Positions 19,081 to 26,445 of a stretch of 64,000 nucleotides of DNA are shown here, piece after piece. Positions within the stretch are counted from its first letter, which is position 1. Each line of letters opens with the position of its first letter. The DNA comes from Nitratireductor arenosus. Lineage in GTDB: Bacteria; Pseudomonadota; Alphaproteobacteria; Rhizobiales; Rhizobiaceae. Location: NCBI RefSeq assembly GCF_009742725.1, contig NZ_WPHG01000002.1, positions 620,001 to 684,000 of the forward strand. The letters run 5' to 3'. A model generated the notes under the pieces. It saw nothing but the letters and a program-made list of their open reading frames with translations, was not told where the DNA came from and did no database searches. The position numbers were made by a program, and so were the translations under genes.

Positions 19081-19187
19081 ACACCCGCCGGGGGAGGAGG
19101 TCCGGCGGGTGTCGTTTTGGCGGCCGGCATCCGGGAGGAGGTGAATGCCGGCCTTATCCGACAGGACCTGGGAGGAGGATGGTCCTG
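19081..19187 (-). ncRNA. Triple-hairpin array with CCUCCUCCC loops, Cuckoo/CcsR-like
   Basis: Three perfect hairpins lie just downstream of the DUF1127 gene on the minus strand. In transcript order they are 19162-19187 (7 bp), 19122-19153 (9 bp) and 19081-19112 (11 bp). All loops carry CCTCCTCCC on the minus strand, an anti-Shine-Dalgarno motif. The last hairpin is followed on the minus strand by TGTTTTTTTG and so also ends the transcript. The same organisation, a DUF1127 gene (CcaF1) followed by tandem small RNAs (CcsR1-4) with C/U-rich loops, is known in Rhodobacter sphaeroides and defines the Cuckoo RNA family. Expression here is inferred. Confidence 0.8.
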
Positions 19188-19206
19188 GCGAAATTCGTGT
19201 TAGGTG

Positions 19207-19347
19207 CTAGATCGAGCGGCGGGCGACGAACGGGATGTCGCCGCGGCTGATGCCCAGATCGTTGAGTTCGCGGTTCGAAAGGCGGCTCAGCTCGTTGACG
19301 GTTTCCCGGTAGCGGCGCCAGTTGCGGTAGTTGCGGATCAGGTTCAT
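19207..19347 (-). CDS. DUF1127 small protein, CcaF1-like
   Basis: A 46-residue basic protein, MNLIRNYRNWRRYRETVNEL then LSRLSNRELNDLGISRGDIP, which is the DUF1127 signature (YjiS-like). Small DUF1127 proteins of alphaproteobacteria act in RNA binding, phosphate and carbon metabolism and stress responses; CcaF1 of Rhodobacter is an RNA-binding protein that helps small-RNA maturation. The in-frame extension to 19452 is dropped because the family starts at this Met. The stop is 20 bases before the first CCUCCUCCC hairpin. Confidence 0.9.
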   Translation of the reverse strand: MNLIRNYRNWRRYRETVNELSRLSNRELNDLGISRGDIPFVARRSI

Positions 19348-19635
19348 GGTCGTGTCTCTTTTCGTAAATCTTCGTTTCGGCTGTTCTCGTTGACAATTGG
19401 AAGATAGGTGTGTCTCCGGCGGATTTGAAGCGCATATATTGCATAGCAGCAATGCGTTTTGTGCAGCGCAACATCAGCAGGCTGTCACATAAAGATCGCA
19501 ATCCGGTTCGCGCCATGTCGGGGGGCGGCCGGGGTCGTATATTGCGGCGCAGCGATCTGGGGAAACCGGCTTCTATTCCCTGTCGCCAAAACCGCTAGGA
19601 TAAGAGCGATTCCGGCCGACACATCGCGAGCAACC

Positions 19636-20745
19636 ATGGCTTCATACGCGGCGAAACTGAAAACCGATATCGAGCGCTGGCGCGCCGAGGGCCTGGTCGA
19701 CGCGGCGACGGCGCGTCGCTTGCTCGACGACGTGACCCTCACCAGCCGCGACGGCATTTCGTTCGGCGCGGTCGTGGCGATGTTGGCGGCGCTGCTGCTC
19801 GGCGCGGCGATCCTGATCTTCGTCGCGGCGAACTGGGAGGCGCTGCCGCGGCTCGCCCGGGTCGGCATGCTGTTCGCGGTTATCCTCGCCGGCTATCTCG
19901 GTGGCGCGGGGCTTCACGCGCGTGGCCAGAACGGGGCCGGCGAGGCCGCCTATATGGTGGCCGCGGCTGCCTTCGGCGGGTCGATCGCGCTGATCGGACA
20001 GATGTATCACCTTTCCGGTGACGAGGCGGCCGCGCTGCTGACCTGGTGCGTAGGCGTAGGGCTGGCCGCCATCTTGCTGCGCTCGCCCGCCTTGACGGCG
20101 GCGGCGGTCGCGTTGTCGGTGGCCTGGTTGTGGACGGATAGCTGGGACTTTTGGCGCGATTCCCCCTTGCCGTGGCAATGGCTGGTGCTGGCGACTGCCT
20201 TGTGGGTAGTGTCATTGTGGACGGCCAGCCGCCCGGCCAGGCATCTGCTACTGCTCGCGCTTGTCGGTTACGTCTGCCTGATCTACCTGCGTACCGAGCT
20301 TCTTGCGGTTCCGGTCGTGCTTGCCGTTGTCTCGGCCATGTTTCTGGCGGCAACGGGAGCGCGCGAGGCGGCGAGCGAACGGATGCTGCGTCTGGGCGGC
20401 GGCGCCGCCGTACACGGGTTGATCGGCTTCGCGACCGCAATGATGCTGATCCAGGCCGAGATATTCGACGAACCAGCCTTCATGCTGGCGGCACTGGCGA
20501 CCTTTGGCGGCAGCGTTGCCGCGCTGATGGTGGCCGGACGCGAAAGCCGCGTGCTGCGCTGGTGCGCCTACGCGCTGTTTACGCTCGAACTGGGCGTGGT
20601 TTATGTCGCCACGGTCGGCACCATGCTTGGCACGGCCGGTTTCCTGCTTGCCGCCGGGCTGATCCTGGCGGCTATGGCGGCCGTCATCATTCGCCTCGAG
20701 AAGCGATTGCTCGCATCGGCGAGCGGTCGGGGAGCGCCGTCATGA
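19636..20745 (+). CDS. DUF2157 domain-containing membrane protein
   Basis: A 369-residue protein: a short cytoplasmic N-terminal domain (KLKTDIERWRAEGLVDAATA, a typical DUF2157 start) followed by about ten to twelve hydrophobic segments. The function is unknown. ATG at 19636 is chosen because the family begins there; the upstream frame covers the DUF1127 promoter region. It is coupled to the next gene by an ATGA overlap, an arrangement seen elsewhere for DUF2157 and GDYXXLXY proteins. Confidence 0.85.
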   Translation: MASYAAKLKTDIERWRAEGLVDAATARRLLDDVTLTSRDGISFGAVVAMLAALLLGAAILIFVAANWEALPRLARVGMLFAVILAGYLGGAGLHARGQNGAGEAAYMVAAAAFGGSIALIGQMYHLSGDEAAALLTWCVGVGLAAILLRSPALTAAAVALSVAWLWTDSWDFWRDSPLPWQWLVLATALWVVSLWTASRPARHLLLLALVGYVCLIYLRTELLAVPVVLAVVSAMFLAATGAREAASERMLRLGGGAAVHGLIGFATAMMLIQAEIFDEPAFMLAALATFGGSVAALMVAGRESRVLRWCAYALFTLELGVVYVATVGTMLGTAGFLLAAGLILAAMAAVIIRLEKRLLASASGRGAPS

Positions 20746-21317
20746 AGGCCAGGACCGGACTTTTCGCCGCCGCTCTTGTCGCGGCACTGCTCCAGATCGG
20801 CTTTTTGGCATGGATGATCCAAGCCCGCGCCGACATTTTGCGTAACGGGCGCGAGGTGCGGCTCAAGGTCGAGCCGGTCGATCCGCGCGATCTCCTGCGC
20901 GGCGATTATGTACGGCTTGGCTATGCCATCTCGGTTATTCCCAAAACGCTGTTTTCGACGCCGCCCGCGGGGGCGCTGGCCGAGGGCGCGATCGTTCTGG
21001 TCGATGTCTTGGCCGACGAAAAAGGGCTTTTCCAGCCCGTGGCGGCACATCTGTCCGAGAACGCACCGCCGCAGCGCGTGGCAAGCGTGCGCCTGCGCGG
21101 CACGCTTGCGTCCTCCTCGCCGCTGTCGGCCGACACTGTCAGGCTGCGCTACGGCATCGAGCGCTTCTACCTGCCGGAGGGCGAGGGCAGGGCGATCGAG
21201 GCCGACATGCGCGAGCGCAGCTTCCACGTGATCGCCGCCGTCAGCGACGCCGGCCAGGCGCAGATCAAGGCGTTTCTCGACGGCGACACAATCCTTTATG
21301 AAGAGCCGTTTTATTAG
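20742..21317 (+). CDS. GDYXXLXY domain-containing protein
   Basis: A 191-residue protein with one N-terminal membrane helix and the family-naming motif GDYVRLGY at about residue 54, preceded by VDPRDLLR. The rest is predicted periplasmic. Its function is unknown; it commonly follows a DUF2157 gene, as here, suggesting the two act together in the membrane. Confidence 0.85.
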   Translation: MKARTGLFAAALVAALLQIGFLAWMIQARADILRNGREVRLKVEPVDPRDLLRGDYVRLGYAISVIPKTLFSTPPAGALAEGAIVLVDVLADEKGLFQPVAAHLSENAPPQRVASVRLRGTLASSSPLSADTVRLRYGIERFYLPEGEGRAIEADMRERSFHVIAAVSDAGQAQIKAFLDGDTILYEEPFY

Positions 21318-21376
21318 CCGCGCAGCCATTCGGGCGGAGGCCCCGGGGCCGCTTGGTCGGAAAAACCCGGTATGGC

Positions 21377-21409
21377 GGAAAAAAAGCCGCATTTTTACGG
21401 CCTTTTTCC
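21377..21409 (+). terminator. Terminator-like hairpin after the GDYXXLXY gene
   Basis: An A-rich arm ending GCCG (to 21389) pairs imperfectly with CGGCCTTTTTCC (21398-21409), giving a GC stem of four pairs extended by A-T pairs and a run of five T. Moderate quality. Confidence 0.5.
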
Positions 21410-21410
21410 T

Positions 21411-21438
21411 TTGAAGCCGCAAAGGCTGATGATATAGA
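21411..21438 (+). promoter_or_regulatory. Sigma-70 type promoter for tRNA-Leu
   Basis: TTGAAG at 21411-21416 and TATAGA at 21433-21438 are separated by 16 bases, with the tRNA starting 34 bases further on. The boxes fit a strong vegetative promoter. Confidence 0.6.
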
Positions 21439-21472
21439 ACGCCGCGCTTTCGGGGGCTAAATAGCCTCCGGA

Positions 21473-21557
21473 GCGGGTGTGGTGGAACTGGTAGACACGC
21501 AGGATTTAGGTTCCTGTGGCGCAAGCCGTGGGGGTTCAAGTCCCTCCACCCGCACCA
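21473..21557 (+). tRNA. tRNA-Leu (UAG)
   Basis: An 85-base class II tRNA including an encoded CCA. Acceptor arms GCGGGTG and CACCCGC pair; the anticodon stem CAGGA/TCCTG encloses loop TTTAGGT with anticodon TAG; a long variable arm (TGGCGCAAGCCG) identifies Leu, and the T-loop is TTCAAGT. It lies 83 bases before trigger factor on the same strand and could share its transcript. Confidence 0.97.
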
Positions 21558-21640
21558 CAAAGCCACTCCCGGCAAGAGAATCCGGTTCACGAAACGGCAG
21601 GCGCCGGATCGCCGGCATTCGCGAAGACAAAGGTTTGATG

Positions 21641-23077
21641 ATGCAGGTAACCGAAACGCTGAATGAAGGGCTGAAGCGGGAAATCCAGGTAGTGGTTCCG
21701 GCCAAGGACCTGGAAACCCGGCTGGTGGAGCGGCTCGAGGACGCCAAAGGCAAAGTGCGCATCAACGGCTTCCGGCCGGGCAAGGTGCCGATGCAGCACA
21801 TGCGCAAGATGTATGGCAAGGCGATGATGGCGGAGGTCGTCAACGACATCCTATCCAAGTCGACCGGCTCGATCATTTCCGAGCGTGGCGAAAAGGCCGC
21901 CATGCAGCCGGAGGTCACGATGACCGAGGACGAGAAGGAAGCCGAGAAGGTGTTGGCCGGCCAGGCCGATTTCAGCTTCCAGATCGCCTATGAGGTGATT
22001 CCGCCGATCGAGATCAAGACCGTCGACGACATCAAGGTGAGCCGCGAGGTCTACGACGTCGAGGACGCAGAGATCGAGGAGCAGATGCTGCGGATAGCCG
22101 AATCGGCGCGCAGCTTCACGCCGAAGAAGGGCAAGGCCGAGGACGGCGATCGGGTCACGCTCGACTATGTCGGCAAGATCGACGGCGAACCCTTCGAGGG
22201 CGGCGCCGATGACGGCGCCAATCTCGTGATCGGCTCCAAACAGTTCATTCCTGGGTTCGAGGAACAACTCGTCGGCACCAAGGCGGGCGACGAAAAGACC
22301 ATCACGGTCACGTTTCCGGCCGAATACCAGGCGGCTCACCTGGCCGGCAAAGAGGCGACGTTTGACGTCAAGGTTTCAGAAGTTTCCAAGCCGGACACGC
22401 TGGAGCTCAACGACGATCTGGCCAAGAATCTCGGACTCGATTCGATCGACAAGTTGCGTGAAATCGTCAAGGGTCAGATCGAAAGCCAGTACGGCGCGCT
22501 GACGCGCCAGAAGGTCAAGCGCCAGCTTCTCGACGCGCTCGACGCTGCCTATTCGTTCGAGGCGCCGTCCAAGCTGGTCGAGGCGGAGTTCCAGAATATC
22601 TGGAACCAGGTGACGAACGATCTCGAAAAGGCCGGCCGCAGCTTCGAGGACGAGGACACGACCGAGGACGAGGCGCGGGCGGAATATCAGCGCCTCGCCG
22701 AGCGCCGTGTGCGGCTCGGTCTGGTTCTGGCCGAAATCGGCGAACAGGCCAGCGTCCAGATTACGGACGAGGAAATGCAACGCGCGCTGATCGAGACGGT
22801 GCGGCATTATCCCGGCCAGGAAAAGGAAATCTACGATTATTACCGCAGCAACCCGCAGGCGCTCGCCACCTTGCGCGCGCCGCTGTTCGAGGAGAAGGTC
22901 GTCGACCATCTGCTCGGTCAGGTCCAGGTGACCGACAAGAAGGTCTCCAAGGAAGAGTTGCTGGCCGACGACGAGGACGAGGCGGCCGAAAAGCCGGCCA
23001 AGAAGGCGCCGGCGAAGAAAAAGGCTGCGCCGAAAAAGAAGGCCGCGGCCAAGGACAAGGAGGAGGGCGCCGAATAG
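21641..23077 (+). CDS. tig: Trigger factor
   Basis: Trigger factor is the ribosome-bound chaperone and peptidyl-prolyl isomerase. The 478-residue protein has the N-terminal ribosome-binding domain (signature NGFRPGKVP, usually GFRxGKxP), the FKBP-type PPIase domain at about 160-245 ([20 protein letters not shown]) and the C-terminal chaperone domain. Residues after about 445 form an extra Lys/Ala-rich tail ([14 protein letters not shown]). ATG at 21641 (MQVTETL) is the family start; an ATG at 21638 adds one residue. Confidence 0.96.
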   Translation: MQVTETLNEGLKREIQVVVPAKDLETRLVERLEDAKGKVRINGFRPGKVPMQHMRKMYGKAMMAEVVNDILSKSTGSIISERGEKAAMQPEVTMTEDEKEAEKVLAGQADFSFQIAYEVIPPIEIKTVDDIKVSREVYDVEDAEIEEQMLRIAESARSFTPKKGKAEDGDRVTLDYVGKIDGEPFEGGADDGANLVIGSKQFIPGFEEQLVGTKAGDEKTITVTFPAEYQAAHLAGKEATFDVKVSEVSKPDTLELNDDLAKNLGLDSIDKLREIVKGQIESQYGALTRQKVKRQLLDALDAAYSFEAPSKLVEAEFQNIWNQVTNDLEKAGRSFEDEDTTEDEARAEYQRLAERRVRLGLVLAEIGEQASVQITDEEMQRALIETVRHYPGQEKEIYDYYRSNPQALATLRAPLFEEKVVDHLLGQVQVTDKKVSKEELLADDEDEAAEKPAKKAPAKKKAAPKKKAAAKDKEEGAE

Positions 23078-23110
23078 CGGCCGCTTTCCTTCCTAAATTC
23101 CCATCATGTG

Positions 23111-23141
23111 AAAACGGCCGCCCAACCCGGGCGGCCGTTTT
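23111..23141. terminator. Bidirectional intrinsic terminator
   Basis: AAAACGGCCGCCC, a five-base loop, then GGGCGGCCGTTTT: a 9-bp GC stem flanked by A4 and T4, able to stop both tig (plus) and the convergent methyltransferase gene (minus). Confidence 0.88.
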
Positions 23142-23167
23142 GCGTTTTGCCGGCCGCGTGGCGGTGT

Positions 23168-23893
23168 TCACGTACCGTCGCGGATCGCGATCACCGATTT
23201 GTTCAGACCGAACACCTTCTCGTGCACGATCGCCGCGTCGGGGAACAGCCCTGCCATCTCGCGCGTCGACAGGAGCCGGTGATGGTGGATGATGTCGAGC
23301 GCCTCCTCCAGCGAATCGATGCGCTGGAAGAAGCCGAGCGCGAAGCGCATGATCAAGGTGGCGCGCATGCGCCTGGGCAGGTACTGGAAGCCCGGAAAGC
23401 GGAAATGCGGCTCGTAAGCGAACCAGTAGTTCGGCGTTTGGATGTAATAACGCGGCGCCAGCCGTCGCGCATTGGCGGCGAACGCTTCCATGTTCGACCA
23501 GTCACCGACATGTTCGATCACCGAATTGGAATGGACGAGATCGAACCGGCGGCCGGAAAACAGGGTGGGGTCCGAGGCGCTCTCGGCGACGAAGGTGAAC
23601 AGCGCCGGATCATCGACCTCCTGGTCCTCGGTGTTGACCATCGTGAAGGAAAGCCGGTTGCGATTTTCCCGGATGAAGTCTGCGCCGATATGCCAATAGG
23701 TCTCCGTCCCGCCCAGATCGAGGATCTCGGCGCTGCCGCGTTCGGCGATGATCGCTTCGATCAGCCTGCGAATATGGACGAAACGGCGGGCCCGGAAACC
23801 GAACTCCAGGCTCTTTGAATTCTCATATGGATTGGCCCGGCGCGGGCCGAGCATATCGAGGCCGCCAGTATCGGCAGCTTGACGAATAAGCAT
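23168..23893 (-). CDS. Class I SAM-dependent methyltransferase
   Basis: A 241-residue Rossmann-type methyltransferase. Motif I is ILDLGGTETYWHIG and the post-motif region FDLVHSNSVIEHVGDW is typical of methyltransferase type 11/23 proteins. The C-terminal half (YYIQTPNYWFAYEPHFRFPG) occurs in a subgroup found with polysaccharide genes, but no such cluster is adjacent, so the substrate is unknown. GGGAG lies upstream of the ATG. The promoter region is AT-rich and has several TTAA boxes. Confidence 0.82.
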   Translation of the reverse strand: MLIRQAADTGGLDMLGPRRANPYENSKSLEFGFRARRFVHIRRLIEAIIAERGSAEILDLGGTETYWHIGADFIRENRNRLSFTMVNTEDQEVDDPALFTFVAESASDPTLFSGRRFDLVHSNSVIEHVGDWSNMEAFAANARRLAPRYYIQTPNYWFAYEPHFRFPGFQYLPRRMRATLIMRFALGFFQRIDSLEEALDIIHHHRLLSTREMAGLFPDAAIVHEKVFGLNKSVIAIRDGT

Positions 23894-23924
23894 GACAATC
23901 TCCCACGGTCACCCGGAGAGAGTG

Positions 23925-23972
23925 TTAAACGAAAGTTAATTGGAATGCTTAACAAACCGTGAATTTGGTTAA
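23925..23972 (-). promoter_or_regulatory. Candidate CtrA sites upstream of the methyltransferase gene
   Basis: On the minus strand TTAACTTTCGTTTAAC (23924-23939) matches the alphaproteobacterial CtrA consensus TTAA-N7-TTAA with the extra C after each half. Two further TTAAC-type half-sites at 23949 and 23969 form an imperfect inverted repeat. The full match lies 32-46 bases before the start codon. Binding is inferred from the motif only. Confidence 0.45.
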
Positions 23973-23998
23973 CAGTGCTTTTTTTTGCCAAGACCTTT

Positions 23999-24027
23999 CG
24001 TATTTCAGGAATATACAACGTATTTCA
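23999..24027. repeat. Direct repeat CGTATTTCA in an AT-rich gap
   Basis: CGTATTTCA occurs at 23999-24007 and again at 24019-24027, 20 bp apart from start to start, close to two helical turns. The surrounding 23935-24056 is strikingly AT-rich compared with the rest of the window. It could be an operator or simply relaxed intergenic DNA. Confidence 0.4.
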
Positions 24028-24053
24028 AACAAACATAAAATATAAATAAAATT

Positions 24054-24791
24054 TTAGATAAGTTGAAGGCCTTTTAGACTGGCGTGACCGTTCTTGCCGA
24101 CGATGATGTGGTCGTGGACGGCGATGCCGAGAGGCTTGGCCGACTCGACGACCAGCCGCGTCATCTCGATGTCGGCGCGCGAGGGCGTCGGATCGCCCGA
24201 GGGATGGTTGTGAACCAGGATCAGGGCGGTCGCCGACAATTCGAGCGCACGTTTGACGACCTCTCGCGGATAAACCGGCGTATGGTCGATGGTTCCCCGC
24301 TGCTGGACTTCGTCGGCAATCAGCGCGTTCTTCTTATCCAGGAACAGGATACGGAACTGCTCGCGCGGTTCGAACGCCATGGCGGCGCGGCAATAATCGA
24401 TGACATCGCTCCACGAGGTCAGGACCTGGCGCCCGCGAATCCGGCCCTTGAGCATCCGTTCGGCCGCGGCCGCGGCCAGTTTCAGGTCGAAGGCGACCGC
24501 CGGGCCGACACCCTTGACCTCGCGAAGCAGATGTTCGGGCGCGCCCAGGACCTCGGCGAACGATCCGAAACGCGCGATCAGGGCCTTGGCGACCGGTTTG
24601 GTGTCGGCGCGGGGGATCGAACGAAACAGCAGCGTTTCCAGAAGCTCGTATTCGGCAAGCGCGGCCTGTCCACCCTCGCGCAACCGCTCGCGCAGCCGTT
24701 CGCGATGGCCCGAATAATGCGGCTTGCCGGGGCGGGCCACCGGTTTTTCGGCAAAAAAGCCGCGTTCGTCGTCGTCATCCTCCGGCGCCAT
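24054..24791 (-). CDS. radC: RadC family protein (JAB/MPN domain)
   Basis: A 245-residue RadC/UPF0758 protein. The N-terminal helix-hairpin-helix region ([27 protein letters not shown]) leads to the JAMM metalloprotease-like motif [14 protein letters not shown] near the C-terminus. Historic naming as a DNA-repair protein is weakly supported; the family's enzymatic role remains unsettled. The N-terminal 25 residues are acidic and variable. Confidence 0.9.
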   Translation of the reverse strand: MAPEDDDDERGFFAEKPVARPGKPHYSGHRERLRERLREGGQAALAEYELLETLLFRSIPRADTKPVAKALIARFGSFAEVLGAPEHLLREVKGVGPAVAFDLKLAAAAAERMLKGRIRGRQVLTSWSDVIDYCRAAMAFEPREQFRILFLDKKNALIADEVQQRGTIDHTPVYPREVVKRALELSATALILVHNHPSGDPTPSRADIEMTRLVVESAKPLGIAVHDHIIVGKNGHASLKGLQLI

Positions 24792-24842
24792 CCACCCTCC
24801 CGCTTGCAGGACGCACAGTCCACGACTTGTCCGGCGGCAAGC

Positions 24843-25155
24843 CTAGAGCCGTTCCTCTTTAACTGGAAGCGGTTTGATGGAATGGATTTTTCGGTCCGGC
24901 AAGGAGAAGCCCGCAGCGCGATATCAATATCGGGCAAGGGCTTCGACGCCGCAGGGGCGGAAAATCCGTCCACGCCGGGGAGCGCCAATGGTTTTGATAT
25001 CGCCCGTCAAACCGCAATCGCCCGACCTTGGTCTCTCGCGCATCTTACGGCGTTGCGCACGGCTCATGGTGCCTGCACCACATCGCCACGCGCTCCTGGC
25101 CGGACCGCGAAATCCCGGCAGTCAAACGGTTCCAGTTAAAGAGGAACGGCTCTAG
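24843..25155. repeat. Palindromic-ended dispersed repeat, copy 2 (MITE-like)
   Basis: A 313-bp element between radC and map. Its first 26 bases (CTAGAGCCGTTCCTCTTTAA, then CTGGAA) are an exact reverse complement of its last 26, and imperfect complementarity continues for about 63 bases from each end (GGTCCGGCAAGGAG against GGTCCGGCCAGGAG). The interior is the counterpart of copy 1 at 15631-15973. No transposase is encoded, so a non-autonomous element or a mobile palindromic unit is the best description. It accounts for most of the 24792-25209 gap; the remaining flanks show nothing recognisable. Confidence 0.87.
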
Positions 25156-25209
25156 ACCGTTTCGCGGCCGCAGGGAATCGCCGTGCGGGCGACGTGGGGC
25201 GCTTGGCTT

Positions 25210-26037
25210 TCAGTCGCGCAGGCCCGGCCGGTCGAGCCCCGCCGGCGACAGGGTGAAAATCTCGCAGCCCGTGTCGGTGACGCCTATACTGTGTTCGTAC
25301 TGCGCCGAAAGCGACCGGTCGCGCGTTACCGCGGTCCACCCATCCGACAATACCTTCACGTGCGGTCGTCCGAGATTGATCATCGGTTCGACCGTGAAGA
25401 TCATGCCGGGTTTCAGTTCCACGCCTTCATTGGGGCTGCCATAATGCAGGATGTTGGGCGCGTCGTGAAACAGAAGCCCGACGCCGTGGCCGCAGAAATC
25501 GCGCACCACCGAGCAGCGCTCGGCCTCGGCATAAGTTTGGATCGCCGCGCCGATCGCGCCGGTGCGCGCGCCCGGGCGGATCGCCGCGATGCCGCGCATC
25601 AGGCTTTCGTGGGTCACTTCCAGCAGCCTTTCGGCCGCGCGCTTGATCTGTCCGACCGGGTACATGCGCGAGGAATCACCGTGCCAGCCGTCGACGATGT
25701 AGGTGACGTCGATATTGACGATATCGCCCTCGCGCAAAGGCTTGCGGTCGGGAATGCCGTGACAGACCACGTGGTTGATCGAGGTGCAGGACGATTTGGT
25801 GTAGCCGCGATAGTTGAGCGTCGCCGGGATGGCGTCGTGATCCATGCCGAATTCGAAGATGAAACGATCGAGTGCCTCGGTGGTCACGCCGGGCTCTATC
25901 ATGGCGACCAACTCGTCGAGGCAGCGCGCGGTCAGCGCGCAGGCGCGGCGCATACCTTCGAAGCCGGCTTCGTCGTAGAGCCGGATCTGGCCGGTGTTTT
26001 TGAGCGGCGCGGTCGCCGCGTCCTGATAGGTGACCAT
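25210..26037 (-). CDS. map: Methionine aminopeptidase, type I
   Basis: Removes the N-terminal Met from nascent proteins. The 275-residue protein has the five metal ligands in order: Asp in NIDVTYIVDGWHGDSSRM (two), His in CGHGVGLLFHD, Glu in FTVEPMINLG, and Glu in SAQYEHSIGVT. The substrate His lies in NHVVCHGIPD. The length is normal for type I enzymes. Repeat copy 2 lies 55 bases downstream of the stop. Confidence 0.96.
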   Translation of the reverse strand: MVTYQDAATAPLKNTGQIRLYDEAGFEGMRRACALTARCLDELVAMIEPGVTTEALDRFIFEFGMDHDAIPATLNYRGYTKSSCTSINHVVCHGIPDRKPLREGDIVNIDVTYIVDGWHGDSSRMYPVGQIKRAAERLLEVTHESLMRGIAAIRPGARTGAIGAAIQTYAEAERCSVVRDFCGHGVGLLFHDAPNILHYGSPNEGVELKPGMIFTVEPMINLGRPHVKVLSDGWTAVTRDRSLSAQYEHSIGVTDTGCEIFTLSPAGLDRPGLRD

Positions 26038-26205
26038 GGGCTCATCTTCCGGGCGTTTGTTGACAACGGGCGCGGATGCCTAGCTTGACGACGACACCCT
26101 CACGCGCAGATTTGGCATCGAAGCGCGTCGGCATCAAGCCCGCAGCGTCTTCATGGCCGACAAAGGAGCCGCGAAAGGGCGCATTTCCGGCGCGATCGGC
26201 ATGGC

Positions 26206-26232
26206 TGAAAAACCCCGCCTCGATATGACGGG
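26206..26232 (-). terminator. Terminator after tRNA-Glu
   Basis: On the minus strand CCCCG and CGGGG enclose an 11-base loop and are followed by TTTTTC, about 35 bases after the end of tRNA-Glu. Confidence 0.6.
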
Positions 26233-26265
26233 GGCTGCGGCACGCGGTGAAACGATTGGAAAAAC

Positions 26266-26341
26266 TGGCACGCCCAACGGGACTCGAACCCGTGTTTCCG
26301 CCGTGAAAGGGCGGCGTCCTAGACCGCTAGACGATGGGCGC
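26266..26341 (-). tRNA. tRNA-Glu (UUC)
   Basis: A 76-base tRNA with encoded CCA on the minus strand. Acceptor GCGCCCA pairs with TGGGCGT (one G-T end pair); anticodon stem CCGCC/GGCGG holds loop CTTTCAC with anticodon TTC; T-loop TTCGAGT. Confidence 0.97.
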
Positions 26342-26445
26342 GCGGGGAACGTGCGGCCTTATAGTCAGCTTCCCTGTGGGCGACAACCCGCAAAACCGAT
26401 CGATGAAAAGATTTTTTGCCGCGCGCCGCAAATACCGCCGCCGGA

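Noticed and set aside
19081-19187. Reading the triple hairpins on the plus strand as terminators of the 18384 lipoprotein gene with GGAGGAGG loops
   Set aside because: Only the first stem could serve that role; the conserved loop motif, the DUF1127 neighbour and the T7 run all fit the minus strand better, although dual use of the 19081 stem is possible.
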